64,000 bases of DNA from Planctobacterium marinum (GCF_020687805.1 NZ_JAJEWQ010000002.1:685300-749299), one strand, 5' to 3'; counted from the stretch's first letter, positions 46,572-56,042 are shown. A program made the numbers and translations. The notes: generated from the sequence alone by a model not told the origin.

Positions 46572-47594
46572 GTGAGCACAGTTATTTATGGCGCAGGTTC
46601 GATTGGCTGCTATATCGGGGCTATTTTACATCTTCAGCATGTCGATGTGACTTTGCTGGGACGGCAACGTATCAAAGATGAAATCCAGCAGGCAGGCGGC
46701 ATCACCCTGAGCGATTATGAAGGCCGACATGACCGGGTCACAGATGTGCCCTTTGAAACTTCCCCGCAGGTGTTGCAACAAGCCGATATCATTCTGGTTA
46801 CCCTGAAATGTACAGCCATTGAATCGGCCATTGCTGAGATGCAACAACATGCTAATCCCGGTGCATTGATATTGTGTATGCAAAATGGGGTGGGGGCCGT
46901 GGAACAGGTAAAGCGGGCGATGCCGGATTTTAAAGTCTTTGCCGGGATCACGCCGTTTAATGTTGTGCAATCCGCCGGCGCGCGTTTTCATCGCGCTACG
47001 GAGGGCGGTCTCCATTTGCCTATCAGAGCCCCATTGATGGCGTTGCAAAGCGCATGGCAGGAATATGGCCTGGGTTGCGAATTGAATGAAAATCTGGAGG
47101 GGATTGTGTGGGGCAAGTTACTCCTGAATCTCAATAATGCCATCAATGCGTTGTCGGATATTCCCTTGAAATCTCAATTGCAACAGCGAGATTACCGACG
47201 GGTTTTGGCACAGTGTCAGACAGAGCTATTGCAATACTGCCGGACAAAAAACATTAAACTGGCGAAACTTACCGCCGTGGCCCCGGACTGGATCCCCTTT
47301 ATACTTAGGTTGCCTGACTGGCTGTTTACGCTGATTGCGCAGAAAATGTTGGCTATCGATCCGCAGGCGCGTTCTTCAATGTGGGAGGATGTGAGCAGTG
47401 GCAGAAAAACTGAAATAGACTATTTAAACGGAGCTGTGGCAAAGCTTGCCGAATCGGTTAACCAGGCCGCACCGGCAAATACCGCAATTTATCATCTGAT
47501 TAAAGAGGTCGAATCAGGAATGCTTAAGCCAGGCATTCCCGCCAAAATGTTACTGAACAAGGTGCAAAGCGAATCATCGGAAAACGCAAAATGA
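46572..47594 (+). CDS. Ketopantoate reductase family protein (PanE-like)
   Basis: 340-residue NADP-dependent reductase resembling 2-dehydropantoate 2-reductase. Nucleotide motif GAGSIGCYIGAIL is at residues 7-19; ICMQNGVGAVEQV and GKLLLNLNNAINALSD are the family Lys/Asn/Ser segments of ApbA_C; the C-terminal SSMWEDVSSGRKTEIDYLNGAVAKLA is characteristic. It starts at GTG 46572. Several panE paralogs occur in many bacteria, so pantothenate synthesis is not assured. Its stop overlaps the next start by four bases (ATGA), coupling it to a RibK-like protein. Confidence 0.85.
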   Translation: MSTVIYGAGSIGCYIGAILHLQHVDVTLLGRQRIKDEIQQAGGITLSDYEGRHDRVTDVPFETSPQVLQQADIILVTLKCTAIESAIAEMQQHANPGALILCMQNGVGAVEQVKRAMPDFKVFAGITPFNVVQSAGARFHRATEGGLHLPIRAPLMALQSAWQEYGLGCELNENLEGIVWGKLLLNLNNAINALSDIPLKSQLQQRDYRRVLAQCQTELLQYCRTKNIKLAKLTAVAPDWIPFILRLPDWLFTLIAQKMLAIDPQARSSMWEDVSSGRKTEIDYLNGAVAKLAESVNQAAPANTAIYHLIKEVESGMLKPGIPAKMLLNKVQSESSENAK

Positions 47595-48043
47595 CACAAT
47601 CTAAATTTGTCCATGGGGTGGTTATGCAGGGACATCAAATTGCTTCAGGGATGGCCAAAGACAGTCCTTATCCGGGCGGAAGTGTGTCCCTGCAAATGCC
47701 CTTTTTTAAGGCGTTGGGATTAGATCTCACGGGTTATTTTCCCGGCACATTAAACATTTCAGTGGCACCGGCTCAGTTTAGAATGCTCAATCCCGCTTAT
47801 TGCTTTGAAAAAGTGGCCTGGATAGCGGGCTTCAACGCTGAAACCTTTTCTTTTGCTGAGTGTACGGTTTGGTTTTCAGGTAAAGCCTATCAGGGATTTG
47901 TTTACTACCCTCACCCGGAAACCAAAACCCAACATTTTCACGATGCCTCTTTGCTGGAAGTCATTTGCCAGCCCATTAAGGGCGTCCATTATGGCAACAA
48001 GGTACGACTGGAGTATTTGCCAGAGCAAATCAGCCTGAGTTGA
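47591..48043 (+). CDS. Protein resembling archaeal CTP-dependent riboflavin kinase (DUF120-like)
   Basis: 150 residues. The opening GVVMQGHQIASGMAKDSPYPG, then LGLDLTGYFPGTLNISVAP, match the archaeal RibK pattern (GxVxSGxGxG..., LGFxPYxGTLNxKL), and the C-terminal HDASLLEVICQPIKGVHYGNKVRLEYL matches HxSxIxEIIAPxxLRxxxxLKDGDxVxI. The PGTLN motif in archaeal enzymes contacts the flavin and nucleotide. This is recognised by eye only; a search would be needed. It overlaps the ketopantoate reductase-like gene by four bases, so the two are coupled. Function in bacteria unknown; it might phosphorylate or bind a flavin-like or pantoate-derived ligand. Confidence 0.55.
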   Translation: MTQSKFVHGVVMQGHQIASGMAKDSPYPGGSVSLQMPFFKALGLDLTGYFPGTLNISVAPAQFRMLNPAYCFEKVAWIAGFNAETFSFAECTVWFSGKAYQGFVYYPHPETKTQHFHDASLLEVICQPIKGVHYGNKVRLEYLPEQISLS

Positions 48044-48091
48044 CCCCGGGCCGCCAGATTGTCCTTTTGTTTTAGTTAAAGAGACAGTAAA

Positions 48092-48595
48092 GTGCGAGAA
48101 AAAATGGATGTTATTATGCGACAAAATCAATTTTTTACATGGCTGATATGGGTAAGTCTGGCATTGTTTGGCAGCGTCCAGGCTCAAGAGTTAACTCCTC
48201 AGGAACAGGAATTTAAACAGGCTTCAATTGCGATTAACGGTAAACATTTGCAGGTTGAATATGCTGACACCTGGGAGCTTCGTGCCCAGGGGCTGATGTT
48301 CCGCACCGAACTTTGCAAAGATTGTGGCATGTTGTTCCGGTTTGACCGCGAACGCCTGATATCCATGTGGATGAAGAACACTCTAATCCCCTTGGATGTG
48401 GCGTTTTTTAAAAGTGACGGTGAAATCGTAGATATAAAACAAATGCAGCCTCTGGATCTGACTTCGGTACCCAGCTCTGCGCCCGTCTTGTACGCTCTGG
48501 AAATGAATGTAGATTGGTTTTCTCAAAATGGCATAAATGAAGGGGATCGCATTACTATCTTGCAGACCGGTGCGAAAAAAGCGCTGTCGCAATAG
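48092..48595 (+). CDS. DUF192 family exported protein
   Basis: 167 residues with a signal peptide (FFTWLIWVSLALFGSVQA, cleavage before QELTPQE) and the DUF192 domain: EYADTWELRAQGLMFRTEL, GMLFRFDRERLISMWMKNTLIPLDVAFF and ALEMNVDWFSQNGINEGDRI. The start may be GTG 48092, ATG 48104 or ATG 48116; the last has GGA ahead and would give the cleanest signal peptide. DUF192 proteins are small beta-rich and of unknown function. It follows the RibK-like gene by 48 bases. Confidence 0.88.
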   Translation: MREKMDVIMRQNQFFTWLIWVSLALFGSVQAQELTPQEQEFKQASIAINGKHLQVEYADTWELRAQGLMFRTELCKDCGMLFRFDRERLISMWMKNTLIPLDVAFFKSDGEIVDIKQMQPLDLTSVPSSAPVLYALEMNVDWFSQNGINEGDRITILQTGAKKALSQ

Positions 48596-48667
48596 GGATA
48601 ATTGCGCCATTTGCGATTTTACAAAAGCCTGGTAGGCTTAAATTTAAATAATAGTCGGGAACATATT

Positions 48668-49468
48668 ATGCGAATTTTAGGTGTAGATGTCGGGGGCTCC
48701 GGGATTAAAGGCGCGATAGTCGATACCGCCACCGGAGAGATGTTGACTGAGCGTCACCGAATCCCCACTCCACAACCGGCCACCCCCCAGGCTGTTGCTG
48801 ATACAATCAAGCAGTTAGTGACGCACTTCCAGTGGAAGGGGCCAATTGGATGCGGTTTTCCTGCCGCCATTCAGCACGGTGTCGCAAAAACCGCGGCGAA
48901 TGTCGATGATGCCTTCATCGATACCCACATTGAAAAGCTGTTTGCTGCAACAACCGGTTGTGATGTCTACTGTGTTAATGATGCAGATGCCGCGGGTATG
49001 GCAGAGTTTAAATTGGGTAAGGGCCAGGAGCACAAACAAGGGATAGTGATCTTTGTGGCGGTTGGCACGGGCCTGGGGACCGCAGTATTTACCAACGGTG
49101 AGTTGCTGCCCAATACCGAACTGGGGCATATCTACCTGGATAATGGCCATGAGGCCGAGCGTTACGCCGCCGATTCAGCACGGAAACGCGAGGATTTGAA
49201 ATGGAAACAGTGGGCCCCCAGATTCAACCATTATTTAACTACGATGGAAGCGCTTTTCTGGCCAGACTTAATCATTCTGGGTGGTGGTGCCAGTAAAAAA
49301 ATGGAAAAATTCGAGTCTTTGTTAACGCTTAAGACACCCGTAGTGGCTGCCACATTACTCAACGAAGCCGGGATAATTGGCGCCGCGGTTTACGCTGAAA
49401 CTGAACGCAAACGGCAACAAGCCATCGCCCGTAAAATCAGGCTGGCCACCCGCCATAATGCACTGTAA
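48668..49468 (+). CDS. ppgK: ROK family kinase, probably polyphosphate glucokinase
   Basis: 266-residue ROK-family sugar kinase from ATG 48668 (frame open from 48602). Phosphate-1 motif [14 protein letters not shown] is at residues 5-18, the sugar site includes [14 protein letters not shown] (catalytic Asp), and the ATP site [15 protein letters not shown] is near the C-terminus. The zinc-binding CxCGxxGC motif of many ROK proteins is not visible, as expected in the polyphosphate-glucokinase subgroup; the assignment of phosphoryl donor (polyphosphate or ATP) is inference. Confidence 0.78.
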   Translation: MRILGVDVGGSGIKGAIVDTATGEMLTERHRIPTPQPATPQAVADTIKQLVTHFQWKGPIGCGFPAAIQHGVAKTAANVDDAFIDTHIEKLFAATTGCDVYCVNDADAAGMAEFKLGKGQEHKQGIVIFVAVGTGLGTAVFTNGELLPNTELGHIYLDNGHEAERYAADSARKREDLKWKQWAPRFNHYLTTMEALFWPDLIILGGGASKKMEKFESLLTLKTPVVAATLLNEAGIIGAAVYAETERKRQQAIARKIRLATRHNAL

Positions 49469-49501
49469 GCAAAATAACTAAAAGACAATTTAGCGCAGAA
49501 T

Positions 49502-49885
49502 ATGTTTAGTCCATGTGTCCGTACAATGAGTGTGATATTGCTGCTTGCCTCCTTTTTAGGCCAGTTGCAGGCAGCTGTGACAATCACCCCCTGTGGTACG
49601 TCGCATGAGTCAGCAGTGAGCCAGAAGACCCATTTAGCATCATCGGGCAACAACGTAGTCGACAGCCATGAGAATGACGAAGCGTGTTGCGATGCAAATT
49701 GCTGTTCGGCTGGTTGTCCTTGTTCCGAAGGACTTTGTTCGGGGAGCACTTTTTGGGTAGTCCAATTTTCGGCAATGCACACCAGGTTACTGAGTGAACC
49801 CGTTGTCGATTATTGCCAGCGATCTCCTAACTCTGTCATAAACCCCGTCTACCGCCCTCCCATTTCCCGGGATCAGTGCGTCTGA
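49502..49885 (+). CDS. Small Cys-rich exported protein
   Basis: 127 residues with a signal peptide (to about FLGQLQAA) and a Cys-rich middle (ACCDANCCSAGCPCSEGLCSGS: ten Cys within about 25 residues), suggesting metal (Cu/Zn) or disulfide-rich binding, in the style of DUF2946-type proteins, although the family is not certain. Lies 73 bases ahead of the His-rich TonB receptor, so a metal-handling pair is likely. No ribosome-binding site is strong. Confidence 0.55.
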   Translation: MFSPCVRTMSVILLLASFLGQLQAAVTITPCGTSHESAVSQKTHLASSGNNVVDSHENDEACCDANCCSAGCPCSEGLCSGSTFWVVQFSAMHTRLLSEPVVDYCQRSPNSVINPVYRPPISRDQCV

Positions 49886-49886
49886 T

Positions 49887-49903
49887 AGGCCCTTCCCGGG
49901 CCT
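49887..49903. promoter_or_regulatory. GC-rich hairpin between Cys-rich gene and TonB receptor
   Basis: AGGCCC, TTCCC loop, GGGCCT; followed by an A-rich, not T-rich, stretch on the plus strand, so not a classic terminator. Attenuator or leader structure. Confidence 0.4.
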
Positions 49904-49958
49904 GAAAAAACAATTATTTAAAAAACAAAACTCAGTTTAAGTATTGACGAGGTTTAAC

Positions 49959-52040
49959 ATGCTTACTAAGCATAGCCATATTGCACTGGCAATTGTGATG
50001 TTGCCTTTACCTGCCATCGCAACAGAAAAGCAGGCCGTTCAACATCACCTGGAAAAGCAACATCACCAGGAAGAGCAACAGGAACAGGTTGCGCATACAA
50101 AGCACAAACATCAGGAGCGGCACGCTCATGATGATCATCACGAACATGATCATCACGAACATGAGCACAAAGCGGTAGAGAGGATTCAGGTTAGGGCTTC
50201 CCGGTTAGGGCGCATTGTTACCGAATCAGCCACCCGAACAGAGATTATCAATGGCGAGGAAATACAGGAAAAGGCACTGATGCGGCCAGGGAATATCTCG
50301 ATGCTGGTGGCTGAAACGGGAGGTGTGCGTGTGCAAACCACCTCTCCGGCACTGGGCAGCGCCAATATCAGACTACAAGGTTTATATGGCCGATACACGC
50401 AACTACTAAGCGATGGCCTGCCGCTTTATGGTGGTCAGTCTGCATCGATTGGTTTGTTACAAATCCCGCCAACGGACCTGGCTAATGTGGAAATCATTAA
50501 AGGATCTGCCTCTTCTTTGTATGGTGGTTCGGCATTGGGAGGTTTAATCAACCTGATATCGAAAACACCTTCCGATGAATTCGAAGGGGAAATATTAGTG
50601 AATGTCACCTCAAAAGAGGGGCAGGATATTACCTCTTACTGGTCTGCGCCGGTTAATTCATCGTGGAGCGGTTCGGTAACCACAGGGCTGCACCATCAAA
50701 AAGAACAAGATCTGGATGATGACGGATGGATTGATTTGGCGGGGTATGAGCGCGGAAGTATCCGGCCGAGACTGTATTGGTAAGGTGACGATGGCGAAAA
50801 TCTGTATCTGACCGTGGGTGCGATGCAGGAAAATCGTCGAGGTGGAACACTGGACACGGCGTCGGTGCCAGGTGGAGGTGAGTTTCAACAAAACCAGGAC
50901 ACCCAAAGAGCCGATTTCGGTTTTGTTTTTGATACCCCCCTCAATGAAAACCTGAATCTTAATCTGCGTGGCTCAATAATGGACCAGACCCACGAACACC
51001 AATTTGGAGCTGTTTTTGAAGATGATAATCACAAGAGTTGGTTGGTGGAGTCCAGCCTATCCGGATTTGGTGACAATCTGGCCTGGCTAATCGGTACTGC
51101 TTATCAGGCGGAAAGCTTCGACTCTGAAGCATTCCCGTTGTTTGATTATAACTATGAAATTCCGGGTCTGTTTTCACAGGTAGACTACGACATAAGGGAT
51201 AACCTGGCCATGTCTGTCAGTGCGCGAGCCGATTGGCACAGCGAATACGGAACCCAATTTAGTCCACGGGTTTCTGTGCTCTACCGACCGGAAAACTGGA
51301 CTTTCAGGGGAGCCTTTGGACAGGGTTATTTTGCGCCTACCCCTTTTATTGAAGAGATAGATGACGCGGGCTTATCACGACTGGCGCCATTACGCGAACT
51401 GGAAGCGGAGCAGGCGACCACCGCATCCATGGATATCAGTTACATCACAAACAGTCTGGAAACCAGTATGACATTGTTTCGGTCCGAAGTGGAAAATGTC
51501 ACGGAATTGCAGGTAATACCCGAAAGTGCAGTCACCGATACCAAGGTGCAGCTGGTGAATGTCGGGGGCGAAACTGAAATCTCCGGCGCAGAATTGCTGC
51601 TGCGCTATCGATGGCGAGATATCAAGTTTACCGGAAGTTATTTATACACGGATGCCAGCAAACCCGGCGAAGGGCAAAGCAACCGCATACCGCTGGCACT
51701 TACACCCCGACACTCAGCAGGTCTGGTTATCATGTGGGAAGAACACGGTAGTCACTTATTGGGCTTTGAAGCCTATTACACCGGCACACAACACCTGGAA
51801 GGGAATCCTTATCGCGACCTAAGCGAGCCATACTGGCATCTGGGGCTGTTGGGGCAAATAACGACCGGGCGGGTCAGTTGGTTCTTAAATGCTGAGAATT
51901 TGCTCAACATACGTCAAACCAGGGAAGAGCCACTGTTGTTAATGCAACAGGCCGCAAGTGGTCGATGGACTACCGATATCTGGTCACGCAATGATGGTTT
52001 TACGGTAAATGCCGGTTTCCGCGTGCAGTTTGGAAGCTGA
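49959..52040 (+). pseudogene. His-rich TonB-dependent receptor interrupted by an in-frame stop
   Basis: Outer-membrane receptor of about 690 residues, starting at ATG 49959 (GAGG ahead). After the signal peptide comes a striking His-rich tract (DDHHEHDHHEHEHK, about residues 48-70), then the plug (RPGNISMLVAETGGVRVQTTS, IKGSASSLYGGSALGGLINLISKTP) and barrel. At 50781-50783 the reading frame meets TAA after PRLYW; the same frame continues immediately (GDDGENLYLTVGAMQENRRGG) to a normal C-terminal strand (NAGFRVQFGS) at 52040. No frameshift is needed, so one base change or a sequencing error explains it. The tract and the neighbour suggest Zn/Cu uptake. Confidence 0.85.
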
Positions 52041-52105
52041 CAGAAATGCGACCGGAAACGGTCGCTATTAATAACGGATAATTGTGGATTCAATCCAGGG
52101 GAGGC

Positions 52106-52999
52106 TCAGCGTTTTCCCTGTAACCCACCAGTATGCAACACTGCTATTTTTTCATGTTCCGGCAGCGCTCCGTTGAGCAACATGTGTTGCAGGGCAAAAA
52201 ACACTTTGCCGCTGTATACGGGTTCCAGCGGCACCGAAGTCAGCTGGCTGAAGTCGTGACAAAACTGGCTGAGTTCCTCGCTTGTTTTGGCGTACCCGCC
52301 AAAGTGAAAATCATGATTGATTTGCCAGGGATGGTGTTTGGCTTGTGCGTCGCTGAGCAGATTCAGTACCAGGTCTTCCAGATAATCCTGGCCTTTCAAT
52401 ACTGCAATGCCCATCACCCGGGTTTTACGCTGTTGTTGCCACAGGGCCTGAATTATCCCTGCCATAGTGCCGCCACTGGCCACCGGACATATCAACAGAT
52501 CCAGGTTATCCGGCAGCTCCTCAACTAAGTTGTACATTCCCGCATGAACCGTTATGGCAGAACCCCCTTCAGGGATCACTAAACATCGTTCTAAATCTGG
52601 TATTTTGCTGGCCAGCCAGTGCTCGTGGTGCTTCTGCTGATACTCCAGTTTGCTCAGCCAGTGTATTTGCGCCTGCCAATTGAGGATGTCATTTAGCATG
52701 GGTGTCATGTTAAGAGAATAATTACCGCGTACCATGGCGATAAAGGGAATGTCCAATTGATGGCAAAGGTAGGCAAGTGCGTGTAAATGGTTGGAGTAGC
52801 CGCCGCCAAAGCTGATGATCTTTGCCGGAGGTTGTTGTCTGATTTGCGTCATGAAACCCTGTAGCTTGCGCCATTTATTGCCGGAGATGATGGGGTGGAT
52901 CAGGTCATCCCGTTTTACCCACAGATCCGCATGTGGCAATCCGGTGAGTGGTTGCCAGGGAGAGGGAAAGGTCAGGCCCGGTAATGTGTTGCTGGTCAT
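52106..52999 (-). CDS. 1-aminocyclopropane-1-carboxylate deaminase / D-cysteine desulfhydrase family protein
   Basis: 297-residue PLP enzyme of the tryptophan-synthase-beta fold. HADLWVKRDDLIHPIISGNKWRKLQGFM carries the PLP Lys, ISFGGGYSNHLHALAYL is the phosphate loop, and CPVASGGTMAGIIQAL is the second PLP loop. The frame is open to 53044, but ATG 52999 gives the normal N-terminus. In gammaproteobacteria such genes more often act as D-cysteine desulfhydrases than ACC deaminases; the substrate is not readable here. Divergent from MAPEG. Confidence 0.87.
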   Translation of the reverse strand: MTSNTLPGLTFPSPWQPLTGLPHADLWVKRDDLIHPIISGNKWRKLQGFMTQIRQQPPAKIISFGGGYSNHLHALAYLCHQLDIPFIAMVRGNYSLNMTPMLNDILNWQAQIHWLSKLEYQQKHHEHWLASKIPDLERCLVIPEGGSAITVHAGMYNLVEELPDNLDLLICPVASGGTMAGIIQALWQQQRKTRVMGIAVLKGQDYLEDLVLNLLSDAQAKHHPWQINHDFHFGGYAKTSEELSQFCHDFSQLTSVPLEPVYSGKVFFALQHMLLNGALPEHEKIAVLHTGGLQGKR

Positions 53000-53086
53000 G
53001 ACAAAACTGGCTGTAGTGCTAATTCGGGAGTATGCTAATTGCAACTTTGTGAATATTCAAATAATTGCGAAAAAATAGAGAGCGCT

Positions 53087-53488
53087 ATGGAAATTGTTTT
53101 GATTAGTTTGTTTATTGCTACTGTTATGCCCATTCTGGCCAAGGCCCCGTTAGCGTTAGAGATGCACAGATTAAAGGGCTATGACAATCGCAACCCAAGG
53201 CAACAGCAGGATCGTCTGGAGGGCTTCGGCGCCAGGTGCAAAGCGGCCCATTACAATAGTTTTGAGGCGTTGATTATGTATATTCCCGGGGCGCTGGCCG
53301 TGGTGGCAGTTGATGCGGTGACCCCATTAACCGAGTATTACGCCATGGGCTTTGTGTTTGCCCGGTTTTGTTATTTACTGATGTACTGGCTGGATCAGCA
53401 TATTTTGCGCAGTACCTTTTGGGGCGTCGGCTTTGTACTTTCGCTGCTGATGTTATGGCAGGCTATGGCAATGGTGGCGAGTTGGTAG
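53087..53488 (+). CDS. MAPEG family membrane protein
   Basis: 133 residues with four membrane helices and the MAPEG pattern: KGYDNRNPRQQQDRLEGFGARCKAAHYNSFEALIMYIPGAL, and the final transmembrane pair. The family includes glutathione S-transferases and eicosanoid enzymes in eukaryotes; in bacteria mostly uncharacterised. ATG 53087 is preceded by AGAGAG. The frame open from 53039 lacks support. Confidence 0.88.
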   Translation: MEIVLISLFIATVMPILAKAPLALEMHRLKGYDNRNPRQQQDRLEGFGARCKAAHYNSFEALIMYIPGALAVVAVDAVTPLTEYYAMGFVFARFCYLLMYWLDQHILRSTFWGVGFVLSLLMLWQAMAMVASW

Positions 53489-53556
53489 TATCCACCATCT
53501 GAAACCTAAGCCATTGCGTAGGTTGTAGTTCGATATCATCTGACATGGCATCCCAT

Positions 53557-55290
53557 TCAGGCCTGCTTTTGCAGAGCCTGACGGGGAAATTTGGCGTCTT
53601 CAGGGTAGGGGTTCACATGAATAATATCGCCATTGGCTACCTGCTTCTGAACTTGCTGCCAATATTCAGGGGTGAACAAGTCAGCGTGTAACGTTTTAAA
53701 AATGGCCTTGAGTTCGCGCTTTCCAATTATAAAGTGCTCAAATTGCTCCGGAAAAACATCATTCGGTGCCACTGATAAGGTATCCAGGGCGTAGGGATCA
53801 TCAGATTGCGGTAACTTTCTGAAATTGCGTTCAGACATGTAGCAAATTTCATCATAGTCGTAAAATATCACTCGTCCATGTCGGGTGATGCCAAAGTTCT
53901 TATGCAACATATCACCGGGAAAGATATTCGCTGCAGCAATTTGTTTGATGGCCAGCCCTAAATCCTGAATGGCATTGCGGATATTGTCTGCATCAGTTTC
54001 GCTTGCCAGGTAGAGATTTAACGGCGTCATTTTACGTTCAATGTACAGATGTTTGATCAGTACCTCGTCATCCAGTATTTCAATACTGTTTTTACAGGTA
54101 TCCAGTAACTCCTGCAGCAGGTCAGGGTGAATTCGGTTTTTAGGGAGCCGGAAGTTGGCAAACTCATGAGTATCTGCCATGCGTCCGATTCGGTCGTGTG
54201 ATTTGACCAGTTTGTAGCAGTCAATCACGTGTTGGCGAGTAATTTTTTTGCTTTCCGCGAATTCATCTTTAATGATTTTTATCACCACGCCGTAGGATGG
54301 CAAGTGAAAACACATCATCACCAGGCCCCGTATCCCGGGGGCGATTTCAAACTGGTCGTCTGACTCATCCAGGTGTTGTAAAAAATTGCGGTAAAACACG
54401 GTTTTTCCGTGCTTGTAAAAACCCAGCGAGGTATACAATTCAAAGTGTTTTTTGTTGGGTAGCAACTCATGTAAAAAGGCCACGACTTCCGCAGGGTATT
54501 GGGTGTCCACCATAAAATAGGCCCTGGCAAAGCCAAACAGAACGCTCAGATCGCGCTTTTCAGTGAGCAAGGTATCAACATATAACTCACCCTGGTCACT
54601 CATCAGTAGGGCTACCACAAATGGCTTATAGTGGTCGGCAAAGCAAATTCGACCGACCAGATAGGCGGCCCGGCCACGGAAAAACTCGGACTGCAGCATT
54701 TCGACCCGTTGAACCCGGGTCAGTTCTCTGATGCTGAGCCGTTGTTTGATGGCGCTGGTGAGGTTGTGTAAATCCCGCTGATAGTCTTCAAAAGGCACGT
54801 TGAAGCGATAATGAGTAAACATTTGCTGCAGGGTGGATTTAACGGTGCTGTCGGTGCAAAAGGTATTGATCACTCTGGGGCGGTTGAAGCCTGATAAATA
54901 GCAGCGGCTTGGCAATACAAACATCATGTCGTTATCAATTTTTTGATGTTTAAAAATCCGGCCAATGACTGAGTTATAAAATGTCTCGGCCAATTCAAAC
55001 TGAGGGTGGTCATCCAGTTGCAGAATAAAATCCTGCTTCAATTGCTGCCAGAAAGTCAGGCTTTGCTGTTGCGGTAAAAACAGCTCATAAAGTTGCGCAA
55101 CGGTTTCTGACAGGCTTTTTTCGTACAGCGAGATGCGTTCTTTCGATGCCCGCTGGCAGGCTTGCCATTGGGCTGTTTCAAAGCGCTTTTGGGCTTCGGC
55201 GGTAATGCGGTTGTACAAACGGAAACTCTTCTCAAATCCTTTCAGGATTTCATAGGCAATTTTTGAGGTGGTAATTTGCTTGATTGACAT
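53557..55290 (-). CDS. aceK: Isocitrate dehydrogenase kinase/phosphatase AceK
   Basis: Bifunctional enzyme that phosphorylates isocitrate dehydrogenase to divert carbon into the glyoxylate bypass. The 577-residue frame starts at ATG 55290 (family start MSIKQIT..., upstream GGAA) rather than the longer open frame. Markers: IAYEILKGFEKSFRLYNRITAEAQKRFE, the ATP/phosphatase region IAPGIRGLVMMCFHLPSYGVVIKIIKDEF (P-loop-like GIRG), and HKNFGITRHGRVIFYDYDEICYM. Usually next to aceBA; here those genes are absent from the neighbourhood, so it is an isolated aceK. Confidence 0.96.
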   Translation of the reverse strand: MSIKQITTSKIAYEILKGFEKSFRLYNRITAEAQKRFETAQWQACQRASKERISLYEKSLSETVAQLYELFLPQQQSLTFWQQLKQDFILQLDDHPQFELAETFYNSVIGRIFKHQKIDNDMMFVLPSRCYLSGFNRPRVINTFCTDSTVKSTLQQMFTHYRFNVPFEDYQRDLHNLTSAIKQRLSIRELTRVQRVEMLQSEFFRGRAAYLVGRICFADHYKPFVVALLMSDQGELYVDTLLTEKRDLSVLFGFARAYFMVDTQYPAEVVAFLHELLPNKKHFELYTSLGFYKHGKTVFYRNFLQHLDESDDQFEIAPGIRGLVMMCFHLPSYGVVIKIIKDEFAESKKITRQHVIDCYKLVKSHDRIGRMADTHEFANFRLPKNRIHPDLLQELLDTCKNSIEILDDEVLIKHLYIERKMTPLNLYLASETDADNIRNAIQDLGLAIKQIAAANIFPGDMLHKNFGITRHGRVIFYDYDEICYMSERNFRKLPQSDDPYALDTLSVAPNDVFPEQFEHFIIGKRELKAIFKTLHADLFTPEYWQQVQKQVANGDIIHVNPYPEDAKFPRQALQKQA

Positions 55291-55380
55291 GTGAAATTCC
55301 GCTGGTATGTTAACGCAGGCCAAAACTGGTATTACCTGACAATAATATTAATAAATCAATAATGGAAGTCCCGATAAGGC

Positions 55381-55746
55381 ATGAGTTTTCCCGTTTTAAT
55401 TTGTGACGATTCTAAACTTGGGCGCAAGTCTGTTGAACGCAGCTTACCTGATGGGCTGGCGTCGGAAATATACATGGCTGGCCACGGTCAGGAGGCAATG
55501 GAATTACTGCGCACTCAGGATATTACGATATTATTCCTGGACCTGACCATGCCTGTGATGGACGGCGTAGAAGTACTGGAAGCGATTCGGGCGGAAAAAC
55601 TGGAAGTGTTTGTGATTGTTGTATCAGGAGATGTTCAGCCTTTGATGAGAGAACGGGTACTGGGCCTTGGGGCACTGGATTTCATTAAGAAACCCGTCTC
55701 TCAGGAAAAACTGCTCCAGTCTTTACAAATGTACGGCTTGTATTAA
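55381..55746 (+). CDS. Stand-alone CheY-like response regulator
   Basis: 121-residue receiver domain only. Acidic pair in ICDDSK, phosphoacceptor Asp54 in LFLDLTMPVMDG, conserved Ser/Thr in VVSGD and Lys in FIKKPVS. No output domain. It is divergent from aceK with a 90-base gap; no sensor kinase gene is visible, so its input is unknown. Confidence 0.9.
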   Translation: MSFPVLICDDSKLGRKSVERSLPDGLASEIYMAGHGQEAMELLRTQDITILFLDLTMPVMDGVEVLEAIRAEKLEVFVIVVSGDVQPLMRERVLGLGALDFIKKPVSQEKLLQSLQMYGLY

Positions 55747-55753
55747 CCGGTTA

Positions 55754-55960
55754 CTATTCGTCCTCGTCCTCGTCCTCGTCTTCGTTGTCATCCTCATCAT
55801 CTGAGAACACATCAGGTGTCACCGCATCAACCACATCCACAGTGCCTTCAACAACGGTCGTCGTTACACCAACTGCAGCATCAACTACGGCAACCGCAAC
55901 GCAGCCGCTCAGATTGAGTAGCAACAGGCAGCTTAGTAACGTAAGTAATTGTTTTTTCAT
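55754..55960 (-). CDS. Small lipoprotein with acidic Asp/Glu tail
   Basis: 68 residues: lipoprotein signal (QLLTLLSCLLLLNLSGC, lipobox LSGC), a Val/Ala/Thr-rich middle, and a tail of about 18 mostly Asp/Glu residues coded by in-frame TCGTCC-type hexamer repeats (55759-55782 on the plus strand). Such acidic-tail lipoproteins are common orphan genes in this group. The tail might bind Ca2+ or cationic partners. It is convergent with the response regulator gene, eight bases away. Confidence 0.65.
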   Translation of the reverse strand: MKKQLLTLLSCLLLLNLSGCVAVAVVDAAVGVTTTVVEGTVDVVDAVTPDVFSDDEDDNEDEDEDEDE

Positions 55961-56042
55961 TATTGTAATCTCCTCAACAGACCCTCAGGTCCATAGCTAG
56001 TATTTTCATTTTAATTGTTGCTCGATTTTCTACGAGGTGTAT

